From Incurvaria masculella (Eukaryota > Arthropoda > Insecta > Lepidoptera > Incurvariidae): a DNA stretch of 64,000 bases. Position 1 is the stretch's first letter. Each line of letters starts with the position of its first letter. A program made the position numbers and the translations under genes. The stretch covers positions 6,827,501 through 6,891,500 of the forward strand of contig OX335659.1 in NCBI GenBank assembly GCA_946894095.1. Direction: 5' to 3'. Below the pieces are notes generated by a model that ran no database searches, was not told the DNA's origin, and saw only the letters and a program-made list of their open reading frames with translations. Shown here in pieces: positions 36,001 through 48,000 of this stretch.

Positions 36001-39000
36001 TATTATTTAGATTAATCTTACATGCTTACTTATATAAAATAACCTTAACATGTATGATTTTGTCATGACGATTTAATAAAATCACCATAAATTTAATTAA
36101 TTCATACCCTAAATAGTGACCGTAGGTACATTGTAACTTGTAACTTGACTTGAAATAGTTTAACATTTAGCATTTAGCCACAATAATCATAGAGAAGAAT
36201 AACTGGCACAAAACTCCGCTGTTATTTATTTTAAAGTTCAGTTAATAATGTTAATAAAATCTTTATAAATGCGATTGCCTAAATATACATATATACATAC
36301 ATACCTTTACGCCGCTTTCCCGAGGGGTAGGCAGAGATAATAGAGCATCATACGGTACGACCACAGCACACTTCTTTCGGTTCATCTACAGACATAAATA
36401 GTTTCATGCATACATGCTCTACGATTAAATATAGTACGGCTTACTTTATTACAGAATTAGCTAAAACCCTAGATAAACCTTAGATAAAAAATTTAATTCT
36501 AATAATTTCCTCAACGCTTTCCATGATTTTATGCACCCTCTCGATGCATTTTACTGCTCGGCCACACTCTTCCATAGGTGCGAAGCTCATTGCGTGGCGT
36601 CTGGGCGTAATTTTATTTTTATTTTATTTATTTTATTTATTCGGAGAAACAACAGTGCATTCATACATAAAGTGAATTAACAAAGTAATAAAAATAGACA
36701 CCAGTTACATATTCTCACAGTTGAGTTAACAAATGAAAAAAAAGATGCAGTCGTCGAACATACCTAGACAAAAACACATTAAAATATTACTTCAAATATG
36801 AGCATCACATGTCGCAAAAAAAATTAAAGGTGGTTACAAAATTAATGAATTTTCCTTACTTTAAAAGGTAAAATAATAATAGTATTGCTGGGTTTAATGA
36901 GTTTACGCTTTTCTTATTGTTCATTTCCAAAATAAAGAATATTTACTTCATTTTTGATGCTCTTAATGTTCATGCAAAATAGGTCGAAGTGGTTATATTT
37001 TAAATTAAGAGTGTTACTTGCACGCCACATAAATGAATTTTGCCTGTATTTTGATTTCACTAGGTCAACATTTAGAGGGTGAATATTTCTGGTAGCACGG
37101 CTCGGCACATGAAGCTGAATGCATGCAAGTAGATCCGGACAGTCAATCAGACCGGGGGAATAGCGGGGGCTCGCCATTACCGGATTGTGTTCTCTGCTAT
37201 GCTGACGGTTTGGTTCTTTAGGTCTGCGCGCTGGCCATCAGCATCTCCTGCACCGCCATGCTCACGATTAAAGCGGATATAGAGCTGCTGCACTTGATGG
37301 TAGAGCGTGACAGGGTACAGAGCCGGCAGCTCCAGCCTGAGGCAGATGGTAGGGCATACGTAGCGGCTGGGCACTTGTTCGAAGTTTTTTATGGAACTAG
37401 ATATACATAGCTTTTACCACACTTATTGCCATAACATAAAGTTGATGTACCACGTTCAGGAAGAAATTTCATAGTTGCCATGTCAGGGCTTTCCTTTTAT
37501 AAGCTTGGCTATGTTGCCGGAAGGAGTAATGCACATCATGCTGATGCGGGCAATTATTGTTATGCACTTGCACTTTTGTTTTTAAGCACTTGCACTGATT
37601 TATTACCCGACTGCGCAAGAAGGTGGGTTGTTTTTTTTTATTTTCTTGTCCATGAATTATTAGATTTTAAGCAGGTAAGATTTTTTTGATAACATTTACT
37701 GACGATGCACATATTATTTCCTCAGGTAGGCTATTCCAATTATCCACAACTTGGTTTGTTAGGAAGTGTTTTCAAGGATTTGTTAAGCATCAAGGGTGCG
37801 ATTTAACTTTAAGTCCTCTAGCCCCTACACCACGAACTGTGAAAATGTCTGTAGAGGGAGCAAAAGTATGCTGTAATCGTACTGTATGGTGTTCTATAAT
37901 CTCTGCCTACACATCCGGGAAAGCCCATCTATACTTATGATAGTTTTTCGGGAGTGGTAGTTCTTCCTGTTAAAGTTAATATAAAATGATAAATAAAAAG
38001 TCTTTAGTTTGTACGTTAGGTTAAGCATGGGCGAGCATTTAGGTAAGTGATGTTTGTTCTTGTTTCATGTTGATAGTTATTGAAGCTCCGAATAAAAATA
38101 TTAAAAATGGTTCAAATCAAATCCTCGTTTTATTTCTTCTCTTTCGCGCTCTTTCTGAGGAAAGCAGATGCATTATGCCAGAATGTGCAGGTTGTTGAGG
38201 GCTGCAATCACTTGACGCATCACAACTGACACCATTTTTGAGTGATGCAGGAATCGACGGTGCTATGGCACATGCATTGGTGTGCATGCAAGGGTAGTCA
38301 TTATCTGTAAACATAAAAAAAACAATAAGTAAAGAACAGGTATTTTTTTAAATAAGCATAGGTAGGTTTAATTTAGACATTTCACATTTTCAAACTGGAT
38401 TCATAGTCAGTAATTAAAAATTATGAATTACTTACTGATAATATTTTTTATTACTGACTTAACTAAGAATATTTTAACGAATGGGTAGGCAAATTATCCG
38501 CCAATCAATTTACATTTCATGCAATCTCTCACAAAGGCAATCTATAAAGGCTACAAAGGCATTTATAAGCAAGTTAGAGTCTCTCAGCTCCCTACCAAAT
38601 GAATGAATTGTATTGTACTTTCATTTCGTCAAATTGTTCTTGTCTACCATATGACAAAGGTATTTTTAAGGCTGTGCTGATAATGTATTCATTAATGTTC
38701 TTACTTTTTTGTCTGGGGAAATGCTGTCGAATCTCCTTGGTTGAGGAAGAAGTGGCGCGATCTCCCAAAAAAGCTCCTCAAAGAGGTCCGGAAAGTCTCT
38801 GTTGTTGGCGGCGATATCTTACTCACAACGGTTGACCCTCACAGCGCAGTCGGAGGCTTCATCGAGTACAATGAGACCGTCGGCGCTCTTCGCGCCGCAG
38901 CTCTCCCACAAACACAACAGCCAAATATCCATTTTTATTTTAACAATCACAGACTAACAACAGGGTTTACAAATACATTGTATGAAACAAGTTGATTCTC

Positions 39001-42000
39001 GGCTGGCGAGTTTGATCTACGAGCTATTCGTTCACTTGAGCCACAGAATAAGAAATATCGCTATGAAAAGTGGATTTTCGGTAATCCGCTAGCTATTCTT
39101 TTGATTTTATTCACTTTAGCCACAGGAAAGGTTATATTAGTTTTCATAAATGTCAATGCTGGTGCTGTCTAATACAGTGTTGGTAGGCCGTTGTTTAGTG
39201 ATATTTTTTGGTATACTATGGTGTTACATGCTGTCTTTTTTGTTCAAAGAATACCCAAAACCAATAAACACCTAAAACACTACAGAACTATAAATTATTC
39301 CAAACAACTCCAACAAGAACATCAAAGAACCCAAAGATCACCAAATAACACCAAAAATACCAACGAGCATCAAACATTAACATTTTACACACAGACAATA
39401 CATACAAGTTATAACAAGGAACCTATCATGGTCTACATAATATATTTATTACAGGATTATCAACTTTTCCATAGTATATGTTCCGACTTAGCAGCACGGC
39501 AGCTAAAATAAGATGGTACAAAAATGTTACTTGGATTAGTTTGGCCGACACTGCATAAGCACGTGTAATGAGCGAACTTATGTCATTTGACAGCAAGCAT
39601 GGTACATTTCGTCAAGTTATTCACTGACTTGTTTATTCCCTCAGCGAATAAACTTACCATGGTAGACCCCCTGACATGGATGGCTAATACCACACAACTA
39701 CCGTTATGATATTAGCCCAATACACCACATTCCCGAAGGAATTAGGTTCCATGCCAGGACCTTCCCTTTATGAGCACGGCTACATTGTACTGGATGGAAA
39801 ACACGGACAATTTTTCATTGCCGCTTCGACCATCTTTTCATCCAATGCGATGGTACCAACCCGGGCGGGCTTAAACCCTACCACCTAGTAGGGGAAGGAC
39901 CTACAGTTTTACATGGATTCCGAACCATGGAGCAGCTCGCATTCGTGACGAAATGCACTTATCGAACTCTGAAAGAGAAAGACACATAAACACTTCTTTC
40001 TATCCTCAGATGAAGGACCCTCTGACGGAAGAACGTCGCAGCAAGGTGCAGGCGCTCGAGCACGAGATCCAAGACCTGCGCAAGAAGTGTCAGCACCAGG
40101 CGAACCTCATACGCGTGAAGGAACGCAACGAGGCAAAGATCACGTCGCTCAACAACGAGATACAGAACATGAAGGTCGCCAAGGTGAGTTGGACGCAAAC
40201 CTTCATGACAGTTTATTAGACAAATGTTATCATAACGAAAAATTCGTCATTGGATACGGTATTCCAAATCTCGTAAACCCCCGAGCAAGATTAATTAAGG
40301 AAGATTAAGCGAGTAGCAATATACAAAATTTTGGTCACTGTCAATTCATGTTTTGATTGTGAGATAGTATTTTTTTATGAAATAGTTTCTTTCCCGTTCT
40401 TCTTCGCTGCGATTTGTCTTGTTCAACTGGCCAATGTTAAAATATGACAAATCCGAGTGCAGTGTACTGTCTATGGAAGATGAATAAACAATACAATACA
40501 ATTGTAGGCTAGATTTACGGAAACAGAATTGTGTGAAGCAAAATATGTAAACACTACAATATTTAGTTTGACGGCTTACCTTCAGTTTAGTTAGCCGTCA
40601 AACAAAATATTGTAGTTATGTCCCGCGTAGTTTGTAAAATATTAATATGTAAACACTCATCTTAAGATAATAAAACAATGTTTCACAGGACATGAAGGCA
40701 GCACGGAAAAGTACAAATGATTGCTATATATTTTTTTGCCTCCAAATAAGTAAAATTTCATGTTCTGGCAACCCCGTAGGCAATTTTTTTTTTTTTTTAT
40801 GTGACTGGACATGGATGGCTAATACCACAAGTTCTGTCATGGTATTAGCCCAACACACCACATGGGAACTAGGTGCCATGCCAGGACCTTCCTTATATTG
40901 CATTAAAATATAAAACGTATGAAAGCTGAGACGTTGCTGCACGCAGGTGAACCTCATCAAGCGCATGCGCACGGAGAGCGAGAAGTTCCGCCGCTGGAAG
41001 GCGGAGAGCGAGCGGGACGTGTGCCGGCTGCGCGCCGCCGACCGCCGGCGCGCCAACGCCATGGCCAAGATGGAGAGCATGCACGCCAAGCAGCAGAACG
41101 TGCTCAAGCGCAAGATGGAGGAGACGGTGGCGGTCAACAGGCGGCTCAAGGTAACCTCGCCTCACCTCCACTGCAGCCATGGACATGGCTGGCTAATAAC
41201 ACACCCACATGGTATGATATTAGCCCAACATACCGCATTCCCGAAGGAAGAAGGTGCCATGCACCTTTCCTTTATAAGCACGGCTGCATTGAATTGGATT
41301 TGGCCATCTTTACATCTAATGCGATGGTACCAACCCAGGTGGGCTTAACCTTACCACATAGCGGAAGGGGGATCTATAGTTTTACATAGATTTCGAACCA
41401 TGGAGAAATGCACCACTTTCCTTCCTGACGTTTCATGGGGCGGGGATTTGAATCCAGTCTAGCGGTCTCTTGTGCTTTTTTAATTTCCCACTGACATACT
41501 GTCTGCGCTACCTCAAGTCTCAGGTCTATCGTAAATGGTTTCGCTTTCATCCTCCATTTTCTCCCGGTTTAAGCCCGCCCTGATCGAACTATCGCATTGT
41601 ATATAAAGAAGGTCGAAGAGGAAATGGAAATGTTATCGTGTTTTCCATCCAGTTTAATGTAGCTGTGCTCACATTAGGGTTTTTCCTTTTATGGCGCTTC
41701 ATTCCTTCGGGAATGCGGTCAGTTGGGCTTATATCCTGATAGTACATATGGTATTAGCCATTCATGTCCATTTACATTAAAAAAGTGAGGTTACATCGCA
41801 CCATTTTGATGGATTTGTACGTACAGTGTGCAGTTTGCTTAAGAGGATAATGAGGTGTTCAAAATCCATTCAATGGCTCTTGTCTGTTTCTTCAGTCAAA
41901 TTAAGAAATATTTTCTTTATTATTCTGATTATTCCATATATTATGTTAATAAAAGTACTTGGATTTAAAAATTTAATTAATATTAATTAAAACATAAATA

Positions 42001-45000
42001 TGTATTTTTTTTTCGTTCATGAGAATATTGGTTTTTTTTACTTCTTTGAGGAGCAATAAGGGAATTCGTCTATTATTATACCGAAGAACGTCAATTTATG
42101 TATTGAAACCTCATATTCAGTTTTCTGAAATTTTGCACAATAAATAAATCAACTGAGAGCTACGTCCGTACGTGTTAATTTTTTTTGACAACTTTTTTTA
42201 TATCCATGATATAAGCCTCTAAAGGTTTGTATCAAAAGGACATATAACGGGTGGTTAAATTTCAAGGGCCGATGTTGATTTTGAATAAAACACAAACTAT
42301 TTAGGAAATTATTGTAATTTTATTTTATTATGATGTATTGGTATTACTCAATTATGTATGGAACAAAATATCGGCCAAATGGGCGCCGCGACCACGGCGG
42401 CACACCTCCATCCGATGGTCCAAATTTTCGATGACCCTGAGGCATAATGGAGGTTCTATGCCGTTAATGTGCCGAATTATCTCATCCTTTAACTCTTGAA
42501 TTGTTGCTGGCTTATCGACGTTCACCTTTTCTTTCAAATAACCCCAAAGAAAAAAGTCCAACGGTGTCAAATCACATGATCTTGGCGGCCAATTGACATC
42601 GCCATTACGTGAGATAACACGGCCATTGAATTTGTTGCGCAAAAGAGCCATTGTTTCGTTAGCTGTGTGGCAAGTGGCACCGTCCTGCAGAAACCACATA
42701 TCGTCCACATCCATATCTTCCAATTCGGGCCATAAAAAGTTCGTTATCATCTCACGATAGCGAACACCATTCACAGTAACTGCCTGACCGGCCTCATTTT
42801 GGAAAAAAATACGGCCCGATGATGCCGCCAGCCCATAAACCGCACCAAACAGTCACTCTTTGTGGGTGCATTGGTTTTTCGACAATCACTCTTGGATTCT
42901 CATTCGCCCAAATGCGGCAATTCTGTTTATTGACGAATCCACTGAGGTGAAAATGTGCCTCATCACTGAAGATAATTTTCTTCGAAAATTGATCATCCAC
43001 TTTTGCCATTTCTTGCCACCATTCTGCCCATTCACGACGTTTGGAATGGTCAAGAGGCTTTAGTTCTTGAGCCAATTGCACCTTGTAAGCGTGTAAATGC
43101 AAGTCTTTATGCATAATGTTCATCAACGACGAGCGTGAGAGGTGCAATTGTTGGGCACGACGACGAGTTGAGGTGGACGGCTCTTCAGCCACACTATCGC
43201 GAACAGCAGCAATATTTTCTGCAGTACGAGCTGTACGAGCATGCACTGGTGTTCTCACATCTTCTACAGACCCGGTTTGCTCGAATTTTTCCACGATTTT
43301 TGCGATTGTACGCACATTTGGACGATCAAATTGACCAAAAAAATCACGAAGTGCACGATATGCATTTTGATTTGAACGCCCATTTTCATAATAAGTCTGT
43401 ATAACTTTAACACGTTGTTGGATTGTGTATCTCTCCATGGTTCAAATTGAGTAAGTCTGAAATAGAGAAATGTCAAATAAAATTCGGAAAAAAACTTGGC
43501 GTTTAGGTGTGGTTCATATTCAACATTGGCCCTTACAATTTAACCACCCGTTATAATGGATACGCGGATAAGCGTCGGCAAACCGCCAGTGCGTTGTACA
43601 GATGATATACGTCAGAAAGCAGGTGACAACTGGCAAAGAAAAACAGGAGACCGCACAACTTGGCGAAGTCTGGGGGAGGCCTACATCCAGCAGTGGACAA
43701 CAAAAGGCTGGAAAAGAAGAAGAAGAATGGATATAAGTTTAGTTATCAAAAAAATCCAACTAAAGTAGCTCTTAGTTGGTTTATTTAATGTGCAACATTT
43801 CAGAGACATATTTCTTAATTTGACTGAGGAGACAGGCACGAGCCATTGTATGGAATTCGATCACTCATTATCCTCGAATGGCAATATTTCTCCGGGTGAT
43901 GCGACGGTTGACGTTCTCAGGAGGCGCTGGAGCGGCAGAAGACGTCGCAGCTGAAGCGCAGCAAGAGCAGCAACAAGCTGGAGGCGGTACAGCAGTGGGT
44001 GGAGCAGGAGCTCGAGATACAGCTGAGCACGGTGGACGCTCAGCGCACACTCGAAGACCTCATGGAGGACCGGTTGGTTTTTGTATCTGATTGCTCATGG
44101 GTGGCTAAGATCCCACCTACTGTCATGATATCAGCCTAACACACCTTATACCGTCTCTACCATAGAGAATACTCGTCGGAGCTGCATAACGCTGTCCCTC
44201 CGTGCCCTTCCTACCTTCACAGGGAGAAAATTCACAAATACAGTCAACATTAAAAAAATAAGAACCCGCCGATCCTCCAGATCCTTTATCTACAGGGTCG
44301 GTAAACAATGGAATGAAATCCTTCGTTTTTCGCTGTTTAAGAGGGAAGCGTTGACTGAGGTGTGTGTGTGTGCAGGGGCATGATAATGGCGGATCTGGAG
44401 CGGCTGCGGTCGGACGCGGACGAGTACGCCGCCAACAAGCCCAAGATCCAGGAGCTCGAAGAGGACCTGCAGCTGCGGAAGGCGCAGATCTCCGACCTGC
44501 AGCAGAAGATACTCACCGCTGACCAGGGTACCACCGCCTATCTATTTTATTTTTATTCGTTTTAGTTGAGTCCTAATTCTTTACAAACTTTAGAGTTCCA
44601 TACCCAAAGGGTGCCTAAGGAACCCCATTACTAAGCCTCCGCTGTCCCCGTCTGTCTGTCGGTCCATCAGCGGGCTGTATCTCATGAACCAAAATAGGTA
44701 GATAGCTGAAATTTTCACAGAGTGTTTGGTCACAATTGCCCTGTAACAACAAATAGTGAAAAAAAATTTATGAATTATTATTTTTTGTATCAAATCTTGG
44801 AAACCTTTCGCTCGCGAGTCCGACTCGCACTTAACCAGATCTTGTTATGTAACTGGACATGGATGGCTAACATAACACCCACCTTCATAAGCCCAGCACA
44901 CCACATTCCTAGAGGAATTTGGTGCCATGCTAGGACCTTGCCTTTATGGTCACGGCTACATTGAATTGGATGGAAAATATGGACAATTTTTTATGGACAT

Positions 45001-48000
45001 TCGACCATGCTTTTATCAATGCATAGTACCAACCCTACCACCTAGTAAGAGGGACCTACAGTTTTACATGGATTCTGATCCATGGTCCGAACCAGCTAGC
45101 ATAAGTAATAAAATATACTCATCCAAATCAAAAAAGAAAGCCGTGTGTGATCAGAACCAAAAAAAAAAAAAACATGCATAATCCCAGCTAATGTTCTACC
45201 AAATCGGAATGAAAAATGTTATAGAAATTGATATTTTATGCATGGAAAAAATTTTTGAAGTCAGGTCTCAAATATATTCTTTTTCAAGTTTGCGGCTTAT
45301 ATTGTTATTAACTAATATTTATTTTAATACCATTTTAAATATCTTAAGATTATCTACCCATTCAGCGAAGAACATGTTTAACTTTTCCCAATTTCTTTAA
45401 CGAAACAATAAAAAAACCGGTTTCACGCGTTATGCGGGTTGGTCACATTTAGAAAGAATTATATCGAGCTGCTCTAACTAAGCGACGTCGGGCTCTGGCT
45501 ATCTCATTTTAATCGCATAAACAATCATAGTTTCCGATGAATGCCTACAAGAAAATGTCCAACTGTCACGGGTCACAGAGAACAAGGCGCGAACACGATG
45601 GGACAACGTGCAGTCGATGGTGGAGGCGAAGGGTGCGCTCAAGTACATCTTTGAGGTGCTGGTGGAGAGCAAGAAGGAGCTGGCGAGTCTGGCGGCGCGG
45701 CACAGCCCTCACGAGAACAAGTTCCAGCAAATGCAGGTACGTCCGCTACGTGTCACCGATAGCCCGTGTAAAAACATCTATGTTTTGGTTTTTTTCGAAA
45801 ATTTTTGTCTGTGTCACACAACAGAGTAAAAGCGATTCTATAAAGATTTTCTTTTGCCTGTTATTTAACTTTGTTTAGATTTTTTGCAAAACAAAATCGT
45901 GCAGACACAGATATTCATTTCTTCTATGAGATATCAAGTATAAAGGAAATTGGAACGGTGGTTTTTAAATTATTATTAAACTACGCTTGTTTGGGGAACA
46001 CAGCTTTATCAGGTCCAAAATAGGTTAAATGTAGCATTACATTAAATGGATCACCCCTTAACAGAAGCTGAAATCATAATTCATTTATAAATTCATTTAT
46101 AAATTTATATTTTTCTACAGGAGGCACATAACTTATTGATGAAGGAATATGAGCGGACCAAGAAGGAATATGAAAAGAAAATGGCTGTCCTCGAGATGCA
46201 ACATGAGGAGAAGGTATTCATACCTAGTTTCCACTAATTATTTGCTAATTGATTTGTTTTGTTATACGATTTAACCGCAGATTACACACAGAAATTGGTA
46301 CAAACAACAAAGATGTTACTTGCCATGGAAAGATTGAAGCAAAACTCCGTTAGATGGCGCTACGCATTACCACATTTTGAAATAGAAAACCAATCAGTAT
46401 TATGAGTCAGTAATTTTGAATGATTGCATAACAATGCAAAAAAATCCAATGGACTGTCCATGGAAATCCAATGGATGAACCAGTTCATGTTATAAACAAC
46501 GACCGCAGCACCATCTGGAATCAATACACACCAATTCATGGATCATATACTCGGACATATCCTATACTTAAAGTGAGAAATTCTTGCAAATGTATGGAAT
46601 TGGGTCCTAGCACTGGCTCTAATCATTTAAATGAAATTTAGGATTTAATACACGGGCGAGTTAATATGACACCTGGCTCAGTTAACTTTTAACAAAATAA
46701 TCTTGGATAGCTCGTAGGCTTATTCCTTTAACTCGGAAACTTTAAAACGCAAAAATACATGTAACGGTAACAGTGAATCATTAACTAGTTGACAGAAATA
46801 GGGTTCCGCGAGGGGCAGCGATAGTATGATCGAATTACAAGGCAGGTGTCATGTTAACTCGTACAGGCTAGAGATAAGATTCTAAATTTATCTGGAAAAG
46901 TGGGCCTCGAGAAAATTCGTTTCACACAATAACATTATTTTTCTAATGACATTTCATAGTATATTCAGGTACCCATCCTGTCTTGAAATGATATTGACTA
47001 CTCAACAACAAATGACCACTCTACATCCACAGAGCGACTAACTGTGTAATTTTGGGCTCTACCACTCGATTTACTAACATGGCATGCAGCAAATTGTTTT
47101 TAATGGTCTATACACTGCCGGGTAACATCCATACATGTATCGCTGCGCACAGGTATCGGCATTGATGGCGCTGGGGCGCGGTGTGCGGGTGACGGGAGAC
47201 GGCGGCGACGCGTGCCGCACGCTGCAGGGACACATCGAGCTGCAGCAGGATCGGCTCGACAAGCTGGAGGCGGAGAATGTCAGTAAAGTTTTTGAATAGG
47301 TTAAGCCTAAGGGACAACGACATCAAGTGCGTCGGTGGAAAGCAGTGGTTCCGTACCGCAGAGGGCCGGGAGGACTGGATAAAAATTGGAGAGGCGTATG
47401 TCCAGCAGTGGACGCAAACACACTGACTGACCGAAGCCACACTAGACGCGGCAGCCTTCCTCGCTATCGAGATGGAAGTTGTTTTATGGTTGAGTTCTCT
47501 ACTGGTGATGACATAGTATTTGATATGATATGATGAACACTATTCTTTCTGGTAAATAGGACCTGTTTCCATAAACTAGGGTTATTAAACAAATTTTCAT
47601 AAATCTTTGCAGCCAAATAAAAAATCTCAATATATAAAACAGAACTGCATCTTTCATTGACTAACATTCTAGTCGGCACTGCTTGCCCGTAGAAGAATGG
47701 TCACGGTCCGTTAACATTTTATTTAAAGTTCTACATGATAAATCTGATAAAAACAGTCCAAAATTCCGACTATTCACACCGACTTTAATATTATTCCAAG
47801 GCAGTTCTGTTGCATATATTTTTATTGATTCAGATACACCTTTTTTAGAAACAGGTACCTGTAGACAGACTTAAAAAAATCAACCGTACTAGTGATTTTT
47901 TTCTGTATTTTTTTTTTATTTTAAACTTACAGTCTGATACCACTTTTATTTTGGGTATTCTTAAAAATATTACAATATAATACCTACTACATGCTCATAT

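Larger units (their letters stand above)
34661..39671. mobile_element. 5.0-kb inverted-repeat composite in KIF4 intron 8
   Basis: Left end GGGGGTCTACCATGGTAAGT and right end (reverse complement) match, followed by TTTATTCGC, CAGTGTCGG and AACATTTTTGTACCAT in the same order. Homology continues through about 34921-35160 versus 38680-39010 and 35340-35650 versus 38115-38370. Thus two inverted copies of a unit of 1.0-1.5 kb flank an internal region with a LINE fragment. No transposase recognised. It accounts for most of the largest KIF4 intron. Confidence 0.7.

Noticed and set aside
37180..37390. GC-rich segment read on plus as a possible missing KIF4 stalk exon
   Set aside because: Exons 8 and 9 already join in phase with no family block missing, and the minus-strand reading fits the upstream part of the adjacent LINE fragment.
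40947..41348. Plus- and minus-strand frames overlapping KIF4 exon 10 and running into the following SINE
   Set aside because: Alternative frames over a GC-rich real exon. The exon ends at a clear CTCAAG|GTAACC donor.
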